A stretch of DNA of 64,000 bases, from positions 8,370,173-8,434,172 of the forward strand of contig NC_134022.1 in the NCBI RefSeq assembly GCF_040712315.1. Direction: 5' to 3'. Origin of the DNA: Castanea sativa (lineage: Eukaryota > Streptophyta > Magnoliopsida > Fagales > Fagaceae). The translations under genes and the position numbers were made by a program. The notes under the pieces are model-generated. The model was given only the letters and a program-made list of their open reading frames with translations, made no database searches and was not told the origin of the DNA. Of the stretch, positions 36,130 through 47,335 are shown in pieces. How positions within the stretch are numbered: the first letter of the stretch is position 1; every line of letters starts with the position of its first letter.

Positions 36130-38085
36130 TCCAAAAGATTCTCCCTTCCTATTTGTCCTAGCAACAGAAGTTTTAGATAGGCTTATCGAGAAGGAAGTTT
36201 CAAATAACAAAATCATTGGCTATAAATTAGCACCAGATCTGATGCCTATCACCCACCTTCAATTTGCAGATGATTTGTTCCTATTTGCTCAAGCAAATGA
36301 AGAAAACATAGAGAGCATTAAAGCTTGTCTTGAAACTTTTGCTGGATGGTCTGGGCAAAAAGTTAACCTATTAAAGTCAGTGATCATTTTTAGCAAGAAT
36401 GTGCATCAAAGCGTAAGAACTCGCCTGACAAACTCAATGGGAATAAAATCCTCAAATAGGAAAGAAAAATACCTAGGCATCCCAATGGCCTTAGGTAGAG
36501 ATAGAAAGATTACAGTTGAAGAAATTATTGATAAAGTGAAACAAAGACTTCAAGGATGGAAGATGAAGATTTTATCACAAGCTGGCATAACTACTCTAAT
36601 TACATCAATGGCCTCCTCCCTCCCATCTTATCAAGCTTCATCTCTACTCTTCCCTAAACAAGTCTGTTCTAAGCTTAATGCTGTGAATAGAAATTTTTGG
36701 TGGGGTTTCAAAGATGAAAATAAGCTGGGGTGTTGTCTTAAAAGTTGGGATTCTATATGCACTCCAAAAAGTGTTGGGGGTTGGGTATAAAAAAAAACTA
36801 AAGACATGAACAAAGCTCTAGTGGCAAAGATGACTTGGGAAATAGCAAATAATGTTGACAAACTATGGGTTCAGATTTTTTAAAAGAAATATGTAAAGCA
36901 TAAAACTTTATGAAAATGCATTCACCTAAAGGGGCATCATGGGCTGCCCAAAGCATCTTTAAATGCAGAGATGTAGTAAAGAAATGGATGTGTCACAAGA
37001 TTGGGAATGGCTTGAATACTTGAATTTGGGAAGACCCCTGGATTCCAAATGAGACAAATCTAATCCCTCAAAAAAGAAATGGTGCTAGTCTTGAAGCTCA
37101 TCTGGTGGCGGAGTTGATTGATCAAGATACTAGACAATGGGATAGAGGAAAACTTCATGAGTTACTTGAGCCAAATACAGTAACCAAGATTCTGGCCGTC
37201 CACCTTATCCAAATGTCACAACAAGACCAAGTTTTTTGGTGTCTTAACCCCTCAGGGGAATTTACTGTAAGGACAACATATAATGCCTTAAGGGGTATCA
37301 ATTATCCACCTCACCCTTTGCTACAAAATAAAGATTGGAAAGAGTTGTGGAAGCTGAAAATTCATGCCAGACTAAAAAATTTGCTGTGGAGGATGGCTTG
37401 GGAGATTCTACCTACAACCTCAATCCTAAATACCAGGTTCTCTCTATCTTTGATAGATTGTTATTTATGCAATAATGCCATTGAGTCTTTTGAGCATATT
37501 TTTTAGCAATGTGATTGGGTTGCCCAAATTTGGTTTGCAGGTCCTTGGCCATTAAATATGAGCCATGTGCACAATGTGTCTATAGCAGATTGGGTAAAGA
37601 TGATAATCAACCCAAAGCATGGCCTGGGTTTAGAGGGGAAGAAGCTAGAGACTTCCAATTATATGCAGCAATTTTATGTGATCAGATTTGGATGACAAGT
37701 AATAAAACTAGACTGGAAGGAATCAAAACAAGCCCGGAAAAGGTGGCAAGGCAGGTGAATAAATCATATGAAGAACACAAAAATGCGTGGAAAAATCAAT
37801 CAACAAAACCTCCAAAAGACTCATCTTGGACTCCCCCGCCTTTAAATTGGATAAAACTAAATTTTGATGCAACAATTAGGGAAGATAAATCTTCAGTGGC
37901 AGTGGTGGCAAGAGACCAAAGAGGAAATTTACTAACAGCATGGACAAAGCAGTTGGATCAAATAGAGCCTTTGTTAGGAAAAGCCAAAGTAGCTTGGTTA
38001 GCTATCAAAAAGGCGGCTGATGAAGGATTCAAGAGAATAATCCTTGAATGAGATGCACTGAATGTCATTGAGATGCAACTTTCTT
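36130..38085 (+). pseudogene. L1-type LINE ORF2 fragment, truncated both ends
   Basis: Opens inside reverse transcriptase: THLQFADDLFLF at about 36250-36285 is the FADD catalytic motif, followed by the thumb (KYLGIPMALGRDRKI, about 36468-36510). A stop at 36788 and frame changes follow. Next come the zinc-binding zf-RVT region (LKIHARLKNLLWRMAWEILP; CYLCNNAIESFEHIF ending in a stop at 37504) and a plant LINE RNase H (PPLNWIKLNFDATIRED, about 37840-37885). The reading stops at 38050 just before DALNVIEMQ. Endonuclease and ORF1 are missing. Dead copy. Confidence 0.9.
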
Positions 38086-38089
38086 TTAT

Positions 38090-39480
38090 CATTTATCACT
38101 CTATCATTGATTCGGATAAAATGATAAGTTTACGTTTGCAAATTTTCATTTATAATCTTGAACATAAATTTCATATAATTTGTACTTTAACTCTCTCTCA
38201 CACACACCTTAAATGAATCTTTCAATTTCTAATAAATTTTATTTAGATATAAGACATACAGTAGGTTAATAAATAAAAAAAGAGTCACATATCTTGCATC
38301 ACATCTATCTAAAAATAATAGGAAAGTGAGGGACTGTTTGTTAGCATTATTTAAACAATACAACACGTATTTTTATAATATTTTTTTACCCATACATATT
38401 TTCATAATACTTAAACAACGATGCTAGAACAACATTATCAAACGAAACCTAAATAATTCAATAAGAGGAGATCATTTTACATAAAGGTTATACCACCGTT
38501 CCCTTTTAAATTATTTTCTTATCGACGTGAGACTTAATGTTATTACTATAATTTATTACATTTCTAACTTTAAAAAAAGAAGAAGGATTTATTATATCTC
38601 ATTATTTTTCTAACAAATATATATATTTTTTAGATAATTACAATATATTGTTAATTTCATATCTTAAATATTTTCTCTTTAGATCTTCGAGCCCTTTGTT
38701 CATGAAGGTCATGGCTCTTGACATTTTTTTAATCAATACAGGATTCCATAACAACCAGGAAACCTCCAAAATTATTTCTTTAATGGGCTAGACTGACTTG
38801 ACATAACATTAACTATTTAAGACTAACCTATTAAGAGTTCCATTGGATTGACGCAACCTAATACTAATTAAACAATGTTGATTAAATTATGTTTAATTTT
38901 CTTCCATGTTAACATTTTTAATTATTAAGGCTGTAAAGAATCCTAAATTTGTCATTGCATATGAAACCTAAGTAGAACTTACTTGTTATGAGTTACTAGA
39001 CTTAACACTAAATTTTTTTTAATTAAATTATATTCGAATTACATATGGTCATTCCTGCCAACTATCTGGATTGAAGTTTCATTTATTTATTTTTTAAAAT
39101 TGATTAGTTAGATACTTATTATTATTATTATTATTATTATTATGCAGATCCCACATGGCAAATGAGTTAGCGGCTAGTTTTATGGAATAAAAAATAAAAA
39201 CAAAAACTGATAAGTTGGAAACAAATACCTACACTCTTAAGAGCTGAAGAGCTATAATACATCAATCAAGTTATGAAATTTATATTTCACGAAATTTATA
39301 ATTGAGTTGCTAAACCATTATGTAGAAAAAATATATATATATTAATCAAAGTAGATATGTTAAAAATTAAAATGAATGGATGACTGACTAGGCGTGGGGA
39401 CCATTAAACCTGCTGACATGATTCTTCCAGAGTACATTGAATAATTTATCTTTTGACATGTAATGGAATTCCCATGATTA
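38090..39480. other. AT-rich intergenic DNA
   Basis: Contains the MITE at 38330-38449 and a (TTA)n microsatellite at about 39117-39143. No gene. Confidence 0.5.
38330..38449. mobile_element. MITE (GGG-TGTTTGG family), diverged copy
   Basis: Left end GGGACTGTTTGTTA, inverted right end GGTTTCGTTTGATA, with ATTTAAAC and CACGTATTTTTATAA blocks shared with 22022-22160. Flanks TGA/TAA suggest a mutated TAA duplication. Confidence 0.65.
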
Positions 39481-39485
39481 TGTAA

Positions 39486-40136
39486 GAGCACTTGCATTAC
39501 TGGTTGTAAAAAGCTAAAAAGTTATTTTTATAACTATAAATTGAAAAATTAGAGCTACAACAGTGGAGGCATATCTAAAAATTTTAGCTTTTGAGTTACG
39601 GTGCACATCTAAAAATAAATGTGCACTGTAGCTCAAAGCTATACCAAAATAATAATATTTTATTTATTTTTTCAATTAAATAATATTTACACTCACCAAC
39701 CCCGTACACACTTCAGCTCTTCTCTCCTCTTTTTTTTTTCCTCTCTCCCTCCATGGAGAGATCAGAGATGGACAGTGTTGATGATTTCAATGAGGATTTC
39801 AGTGCCGAAACAGTGAGACTAAGCTCGACAACGGTTGGGTTCGATGCTTGCTCATGGATAGGAGTGGGTTTTGGCGTACTGGCGTGGTGGGTTTTAGTTT
39901 TGGGTTGCTGGATTTTTGGGTTCCTATGGGTTTGGTTTGTGGTGGCTGTGGATTTGTATTATTTTATTGTAGGAGATATATTATTTTATTATGATGTTTA
40001 TATTATTTTATTGTGTTGAAAACTAAAATAAATCCACTGCTGTAGCATGTTTTGTAAAATGAGTAGGTAAAATAGATAAAGTAACTTTTTGTGGAGTTAA
40101 AAAGCTAAATTTTTAACTTCACTGCTGTGAATGTTC
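39486..40136. mobile_element. Non-autonomous TIR element, 651 bp, TAA duplication
   Basis: Left end GAGCACTTGCATTACTGG, inverted right end GAACATTCACAGCAGTGA, flanked by TAA (39483-39485, 40137-40139). The subterminal AAAAAGCTAAA is also inverted. The interior has a pyrimidine-rich leader-like stretch and a G/T-rich open frame (39753-40019) with no recognisable domain. PIF/Harbinger-like by the 3-bp duplication; no transposase. Confidence 0.75.
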
Positions 40137-40139
40137 TAA

Positions 40140-42515
40140 CTACCAAAATGATATGCACCCACTCTCCGGTTTGGTCCAAGGTATCGTTTTAGAATCCACC
40201 TATCTTCATTAGTGTCAAAATTTTTTAAGTATGAAAATGTTAATACAAATTTTACTTTAAAAAGCTTATAAATTGATATAAATATAATTAGTATTACCTT
40301 AATAATATCATCATATACTATATAATAAAAGTTTTGCCATAAAAATCCTAATTGTGCCAACTATCTTCTCTTTTGTGACAAGTGGTTACACTCTTAAGAT
40401 AATTTAAGTTAAAGGAAACTCAATTACCAAACATCAAGTTTATCATAATTTTTTTTTTTTGGAGAAAGTTTATCATAATTTATTCTATTACCTATTTTTC
40501 TTAAGAAGACTAAAATGTAAAAACCACTATTTAACTTTCATCACAATTTATTTTAGTACTCTAAATTTCAAATTTATTTAATGAAGATTTTTCCATCAAC
40601 TTCTAAAAAATGTTGTGGTTAATTGTCCAAATTTTTATTTTTTTTCCTTCAAATTTTTTAATTAAAAAAAATCCAATTAATGATTGAAATTTTTTTTTCC
40701 AGAATTTAAAAGACTGAAATGTATTCTGTTGAAATTTAAAGGGACGTGTTTTGTATTTTTACAGTTTAAAGAAATTTAAAATTATACTCGAACTAAGCTC
40801 ACTCGACCCATTCCAATTGTTTTTATATGGGCTTGGTTATTTTATGACCCATGTCGCCTTCTTGACTGGAAAACTATGCAAACAAGGCCCATTCTGCACA
40901 TTGAATGGTTTGGGCTTGCAGACCAATTTTGTGTTTTGTTTGGGCTAGGTTGGTTTTGCGCTGTCTAGAACTTAGTGGATATATGCCTCCAGCTAATCCC
41001 TACTCCCAAGCTACCAGTGGCACAAATGTCATTCAAGAATTCATTTGGATATGGTGTATATTCAACCACCTCCATTTAAATAAAACTATCGTACAACAAA
41101 TCTTGCCCTGCCAATCAGAACTTAGTTATGGCTGTAAAATATTACTATTTGACAAATCTATGCTCTTACCAAATTGGTTACCCAAAATCATGGCCACGCT
41201 AATGATCCAATATACAATTACAAGTTCAACATTATTTTTACTCTCTCTCAAAAAAACAAAAAACAAAAAAACTCCATTATTTAAGCCCCAAAAAATACTA
41301 ATACTAATTCAAAGCTTGAGCTAGGTCAAAAAGAAAAAGAAGAAGAAGAAGAAGAAATAATCAGCCAATCTGGAGATGCCTTGAATTTATTTATTCCAAA
41401 GATCAATTGGAAGGTCGTATCTCAAAGGTAAAATAAAATTAAAAATGGAAGGTCACATGTTCAGACATGAAAGTTCAAACACTTTCAAATAAGGCCCAAA
41501 AAATCACTAAAAAAATCAATACTTTTTTCACTTAATCGTTTTTTTCCCTTTCGGTGGTCTTTCCGAAAATGAAGGGCAACAAGAAAGATTAATCGAGGTT
41601 GGTTTATTGGAAGGTTGAGAATTTTGACACCACCGATCAAAGCAAATCAACCATTCCATTTGATTTGATACCCCCGTATCTTTTTTATCTTATTCTGTTT
41701 GACTGTCCAAAATCTGCATATCAATATCAGACAATACGTGTATGACTATGTACTGCGAAAACAATATATATATATAGTGTGAAAACCATGAAAAAATCGA
41801 AGACTTTTACATACATATCAACAGAGACATGGCATAAGCTTAGTAACGAAGAAAGCGGCCTCCTAACCAAGAAGTGGGGCCCAAAACTCCAGGGCGACCC
41901 AGCCGGGATATCCACTAAAATGCGCCCTTTATATCCTTTACCAAATTTTGGAATTCGCACTCGCACTCGCACTCGGGCGCGTGATGAGACTAACAATCCT
42001 TACGGTTCATATGCATATGGATTAACAGGAGTTTCGGGCAAAACCAAAACCCAAATAAAAACAGGTTGTCTCATTTGAAATTTGAAAGACTAGGGGCCTC
42101 TTATTGGCAGATTTCAAGTATTTTAAAAAAAAAAAAAAAAAAAAAGAGTTTTAACGTATGACATCCGCTTTTAATGATAGCTTCTTTTATTATTAAACCA
42201 AGACACCAATTAGTTTTTGGTGTAAGCGGGGATTGAACCTCAAATTTCTTATACAACCATCAGAAACTTTACCAGTTAAGTTGACTGGAACTCACAGATT
42301 TCGTATTGTTGTTCAAAATAATGTAAAACCTGTGGTGGAAAAAGTGTTGAAAAAACGTGTTTAAAGTATTCATAATGCAAATGATGTGAAAATTGTGGAC
42401 TAAAAAAAAACACATTTTGTAGGAGATTTCTTTTAAGAGTGTTTGAATTACGTTTCTCATTTTAGGGTATTTGAATACTAAATTTAAAAAATTCTTACCA
42501 GTTTTTAATTTTTAA
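40140..42515. other. Intergenic DNA, no gene supported
   Basis: AT-rich. Includes poly-A at 42123-42145, an (AAG)n stretch at 41335-41357 and a GCACTC repeat at 41956-41976. The 99-codon frame at 41779-42078 reaches into that repeat and has no recognised family. Confidence 0.4.
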
Positions 42516-42524
42516 ATAATATTA

Positions 42525-42731
42525 GAGTAACCACATCAGCTCTTGCAAAGTCTTGCAAAATAGAAAAAGTAACTCACACATTTTGACCAAAAAAACACTC
42601 ACATCAGTGGGTGTAAAATTGTGCATAAATGCATAGGTGCTACAGTAACCGTGCATACATGCACAGTTACTGTAACTATTCTACACATTATTTTAGTATT
42701 ATTTCTCTCCCCTCACATTTTCTCTTCCCCT

Positions 42732-42787
<56 letters not shown>

Positions 42788-43490
42788 AACTCATAATCTC
42801 AGCACCACCACAAAACAGACCCAAAACCACCACACACATCACCGCAACTCAGCACCGCCAAACACCACCATCACCACCACAACTTGGACACACCACAAAA
42901 TCAACCAAAAATTAAACAAACCCACACACGGTTACACCATAAAATCAATCAAAAATCAAACACACCCACACCCACACACGAGACACACCAATAGAGACAG
43001 AGAGGGCATCGCCATCGCCGCTGCTGGATTGGAGTGGCGATTTCATCAGTGGATCATGAATTGGAGAGGCGATTTCATCACTGTCGCCATCGCCACCGCT
43101 GCATGTTGATCGATGTTGGTGGTGTAGATAGGTGCTTGTGGGTCGACGGAGATCGGTGGTGCTTGTGGGTTTTGATGGTTGTGGTGCTTGTGATGGAGTG
43201 TTGATTTGACCGTGAGATAAAGAAGAAGAAAGAAGAGGAAGAAAAAGAAAGAGGAAACAACAGAGAGATAAGGAAGAAGAAAGAAGAAGAAAGAAGAGGA
43301 AGAATAGGAAAAAGAAACAACAGAGATAAAATAATATTAAAAAAAGAATATAAAAATATTATTTATATAAACATAGTGTATAATAGATGAACTGATGTGG
43401 GTATTTGGTAAAAATGATGGTGTAAAATAGAAAAAGCAAGTTTTTGTGTAAAATAGACGAAATCTTTTAAAAGAGCTAACACGGTTGCTC
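42525..43490. mobile_element. Non-autonomous TIR element, 966 bp, TTA duplication
   Basis: Left end GAGTAACCACATCAGCTCTT, inverted right end GAGCAACCGTGTTAGCTCTT, flanked by TTA (42522-42524, 43491-43493). Inside are a palindromic CATGCACAGTTACTGTA-type stretch, a (CT)n run (42738-42785) and A/C-rich filler. The open frame at 42621-43109 is made of the microsatellite and Thr/His/Pro filler. Same style of ends as 39486-40136. Confidence 0.85.
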
Positions 43491-43781
43491 TTAGTCAATG
43501 ACACCGTTGTAAATATGTTAAAAATTGTAGGTCCCACCTGATTAGACCACATAAGAGAACTTTCTCTCTCTACAAATAAAATAATATTAATACGGAGTAA
43601 TACTTTTACTGTACTTTTCAGCTTAAAAAAAAAAAACACATACACACACACACACATACACATATATACCAAACACACATAACATATTTTAAAACATACC
43701 AAACACACCTAACACAACATATTTTAAACAACTAAACCAGCTTTTTTCACATTTTAAACAAATATGTTAACGTCGTAAATT

Positions 43782-44053
43782 GGATAAATTTCAAATTACA
43801 CCTTTAAAGTTTGGAAGTGTTTAAATTTTACACTCTAAAATTTTAAATTTTGGATTTTATCCCATGAAATTTTGGGGTGTTTGGATTTTACTCTCTAAAA
43901 TTTGAGAGTGTTTGAATTTTACACCATGAAATTTTAGAATTTAAGGTATAAAATAAAAAAACCCCAGATTTAGGGGGTGAAATTCAAATTCTGAAAATCA
44001 GGGTGTAAAATCCAAACACTTCCAGACTTTAGGAGTGTAATTTGCAATTTACC
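43782..44053. mobile_element. Mutator-like foldback MITE, 272 bp
   Basis: Long inverted ends: GGATAAATTTCAAATTACAC and, inverted, GGTAAATTGCAAATTACACT, continuing with GGAAGTGTTT-(A/G)-ATTTTACAC. Flanks GTCGTAAATT/ATAGTAAATT match at 8 of 10, consistent with an old Mutator-type duplication. Multiple internal repeats of a AAATTTTG-GTGTTT unit. Confidence 0.75.
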
Positions 44054-44094
44054 ATAGTAAATTTTATGGATCAATAGTGAATAGTAATAATAAT

Positions 44095-44870
44095 TGTAAG
44101 GGCAAGAAAATCTTAAGGCCCACGGCCCACTCAAAATAGTGGCTGGATCAATTCATCTATGGCCAAAAACAAAGAATTTGTTGAGAGGAAACAACAAAAC
44201 AAAGAAAATGGCTCAGCCTGAGGGTCGGACAAGAAAGAAAAAAGCAAGATATGTATATTAAGTGAATCAATCTCCCCCTACAAGCTTTTTTGAGGAGGAT
44301 AAAGCTACAACACCAATAGTACTATTCACTCTACTTTTCTCCTAATGTTCTTCTCGTTTCTCTCCTCTTTCTTGATATTTTTTCTTCGTCCCCACTGCAA
44401 TCTCCTTTTCTCATATATATACTCTTCCCTTCCTCGCATCTTAACCATCTATTTCTCACCTAACCAGTCTCCTCCCTTGACACTTGTCCCTTCTTACAGT
44501 TTGAAGAAGGTGGTAGAAAGAACCTCCTTAGCTATGACCTGCAGTGTTCAGGTCACTTCCTCATCAATGCAGCTGATAAAACTGTTGTCCACCATTCAAT
44601 GCGATCAGGAGGCTAGATGCAGGGCATTCAATGCAGAGCCTACAGACTGCCCCAAACCAGAAACTTCTCCCCTTGGCCCTTGGCTCCCACTTAGTAGGCT
44701 ATAGAGTGCTCTCGGGCTCACCCCTACACCTCCTCGAGCAGCCCTCCTCTTCAGGCCCGTGGTCCGTGGCTATGTCACCCTACCCTACGACTCTTGAGCT
44801 TCATCCTCGGTCCTCGGGCCCCCGCACACTTCAACTCTTAAACTTCATCCTCGGTCCTTGGGTCCCCACA
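44095..44870 (+). mobile_element. Solo LTR, 776 bp, with ATAAT target duplication
   Basis: Begins TGTAAGGGCAAG and ends GGGTCCCCACA, flanked by ATAAT (44090-44094, 44871-44875). TATATATA promoter box at about 44413-44421. Ends resemble those of the solo LTR at 6774-7530 (TGTAAG...TC-CACA) and both have CCTCGG-rich 3' parts, so they may be one family. The open frames at 44345-44894 are LTR sequence, not genes. Confidence 0.85.
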
Positions 44871-44879
44871 ATAATATTA

Positions 44880-46700
44880 ATAATTACTAACTAAATGCTA
44901 GTCTAAAAAATAAAAATAACTAAACTAATTAATATCTATAATTTATAGGAGGTTTGGTTATTGATGCTAGAGAAGTAAAACTCAATTGGATGGAAGTGTC
45001 AATTAGCCTTGTAGGTATAGTTGTCAAATGTAAATTGTATTGTGATTTGATTTTTGATTTTTCTATATTGTGTATTGGATCTTGTATTGTAAGACACATA
45101 AATATTTAATAAAATTTATATAAAAATTATAGATATATATAAAAATAATATATTCATTATAAATTTGGAATATATTCAACTAATAACTAATTTAATATCA
45201 CTTATGTAATAATATTAAACAAGCTAACTAAATAAATCAAATTAACATGTGTTTATAATATACATATTCAAATTAATTAAACTCAAAAATAATAGTACAT
45301 GGCAAATAACCCAAAATAATAATTTATTTTCATCATATTCTTCAACTTGCCTAATCAACTACATCTAAGTCAGTGTTATCATAATATTTTCTCTCTTTTT
45401 TTTTTCGTAGAATTTATCATCATATTCATTATTTTGAAAATTTATCTTTCATTGAAATTTTCTTTATCATTATCAATATTTACTATCTCTTTTTTTTTTT
45501 TTAATATTTCTTCTTGGCATTCTAGCTTCTTAGACTTATAACAATAATAACCCAAAAATAAATTATATTTTCAATTGATACCTTATTCATAATATAGAAA
45601 AGAATTTTGCAAATATGAAAGTGAAGTGTAAGTGTGTAATCCTAATTTTGTACGAGAAATAAAGAGAAAAAAAATTTTATGAGCATGTTATTTTATTGGG
45701 CTAAATTAAGTAATCTAATATTTTTGTATTATAAACAAGTATAACAACTTGTGGATTTAAATAAAAGCACAAATTTTAACAAAAAAAAAAACTCATTTTA
45801 AAATACATGTATATGTATTGTACAGTACTATATGGTATGGTATGTATATGTATATAATACGATACACTTTGGCGATTCATAAAACACGCCAGTGTATGGT
45901 ATGATTCATGAATACTTACGATACACCGTTACAATACAGAAGTTTACACGTACGATACTAATAACTATGATTGTAGCCATTTTTAGTGGGTTCAGTTAAT
46001 GAATATCCTTAAAATATTTATTAATAGATTATTTTAGAAAAGTTTTACACTACTTTCACGACAAATATAAAAATCAGCCAAAAAAATTAATTTCTTTTTA
46101 AGTTTCTAAAAATATTTCTTATCCGTTAACTTTTCCCTTCTTTAATTTATCTTCAAAGAAAAATTCTAACAACCTCAAAAATAACAAACACGAGAACTTG
46201 AAATTTGAACGTATGATTCATGAACACTTATAATATAACCTTACAATACAGAATTTTTTGTACACGATACTGATTACTATGGTTGTAACCATTTTTAGTA
46301 GATTTAATTAACTGAATGTCCTTAAAATATTTATTAATGGATTATTTTATACAAGTTTTATATTATCTTCACGACAAATATAAAAATCAGTAAAAAAAAT
46401 CAATTCCTTTTAAGTTTCAAAAAATAAAATTCTACCGACCTCAAAAATGTCAAACTCAGAAACTTTAAAAATTTGAACTTTGAAATTTGAATTAAATAAT
46501 AAAGAAAGCTCGTATATACGAGAATGTTCCAATAATATTCCTCTTTATCCTATTGAAAAACTAGTGCATGTTTTGATTTCCACAAAAGATAAAAGAGCGT
46601 GAGGCAGCCGACTAACCTTAATATATAATACCAAAAAAAAAAATCACCAACAGCTGCTAAAATCCTACGCCCATGATTAGATATTAATGTTATACTATCG
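44880..46700. other. AT-rich intergenic DNA with an internal diverged repeat
   Basis: A segment around 45905-46150 recurs at about 46205-46460 (ATGATTCATGAACACTTA, then GATACTGATTACTATGGTTGTA-CCATTTTTAGT, then CACGACAAATATAAAAATCAG). This is a tandem duplication of roughly 300 bp. No gene. Confidence 0.6.
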
Positions 46701-46740
46701 TGAAAACCGACAGCCTCAACCAACTTCCATGGTCGGGACC

Positions 46741-46976
46741 CACGTGGCGTACGTTAGCTGATTACTATAGTCGGACAGTGAAAGGGACGTGTCGTGCGCC
46801 TTGTTGGATCGTAAATCTACGCATCCCAGAAAGATAGAGATAGAAATAGAAATAGAACAAAACTCGTTTCGTTTCGTGTCAAAAACGTTAAGAGTGGTCT
46901 GTGTAATGTCAGAGTCTTAAAAACACTCTTTTTTATCGGGCGACACTTGGAAGCCACCCTTTATGGCATACGTGTC
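46741..46976 (+). promoter_or_regulatory. ABRE/G-box cluster upstream of SnRK2
   Basis: CACGTGGC at 46741-46748, ACGTGTC at 46787-46793 and TACGTGTC at 46969-46976 are ABRE-type ACGT elements, bound by ABF/AREB bZIP factors in plants. They lie 360-600 bp upstream of the kinase ATG. Motif clustering is seen; ABA control is inferred. Confidence 0.5.
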
Positions 46977-47335
46977 CTTTAATTCTCTGCCAAAAGACAG
47001 ATTTCATTAGATTAGATATACTACTTTGTAAAAAACTTTCTGATTTTTTTCCTCATTTAGAGAATGACTGTGTCTCAGTCTCAGATTCTCTTTCAATTTT
47101 TGGACCTTTTCGAAAGTACCTGGAAGGTTAAAGCTTGAGTCTGTCTTCGTTTTTTGCAGCACCCCCCTTTTTCTTGTTGTGCCTTTTCTTGTTATCTATG
47201 GGGACTTTAGGATTTGTTAGTGCTTGGTGTCTATAAAATTTTGTTGGGGTTGTTTGGTTTTTTCTTGCTTTGTGATTTTTGGTATATTGGTGTTGTGATT
47301 TTGTGTGTGTGATTGTTCATTGGGGGTGAGTTGAG

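Noticed and set aside
41779..42078. 99-codon frame with an RTRTRTRA stretch
   Set aside because: The repeat comes from a GCACTC microsatellite; no family recognised.
42621..43109. 162-codon open frame
   Set aside because: Built from a (CT)n microsatellite and A/C-rich filler of a TIR element.
44345..44894. Overlapping open frames of 119 and 87 codons
   Set aside because: Lie within a solo LTR; no known domain.
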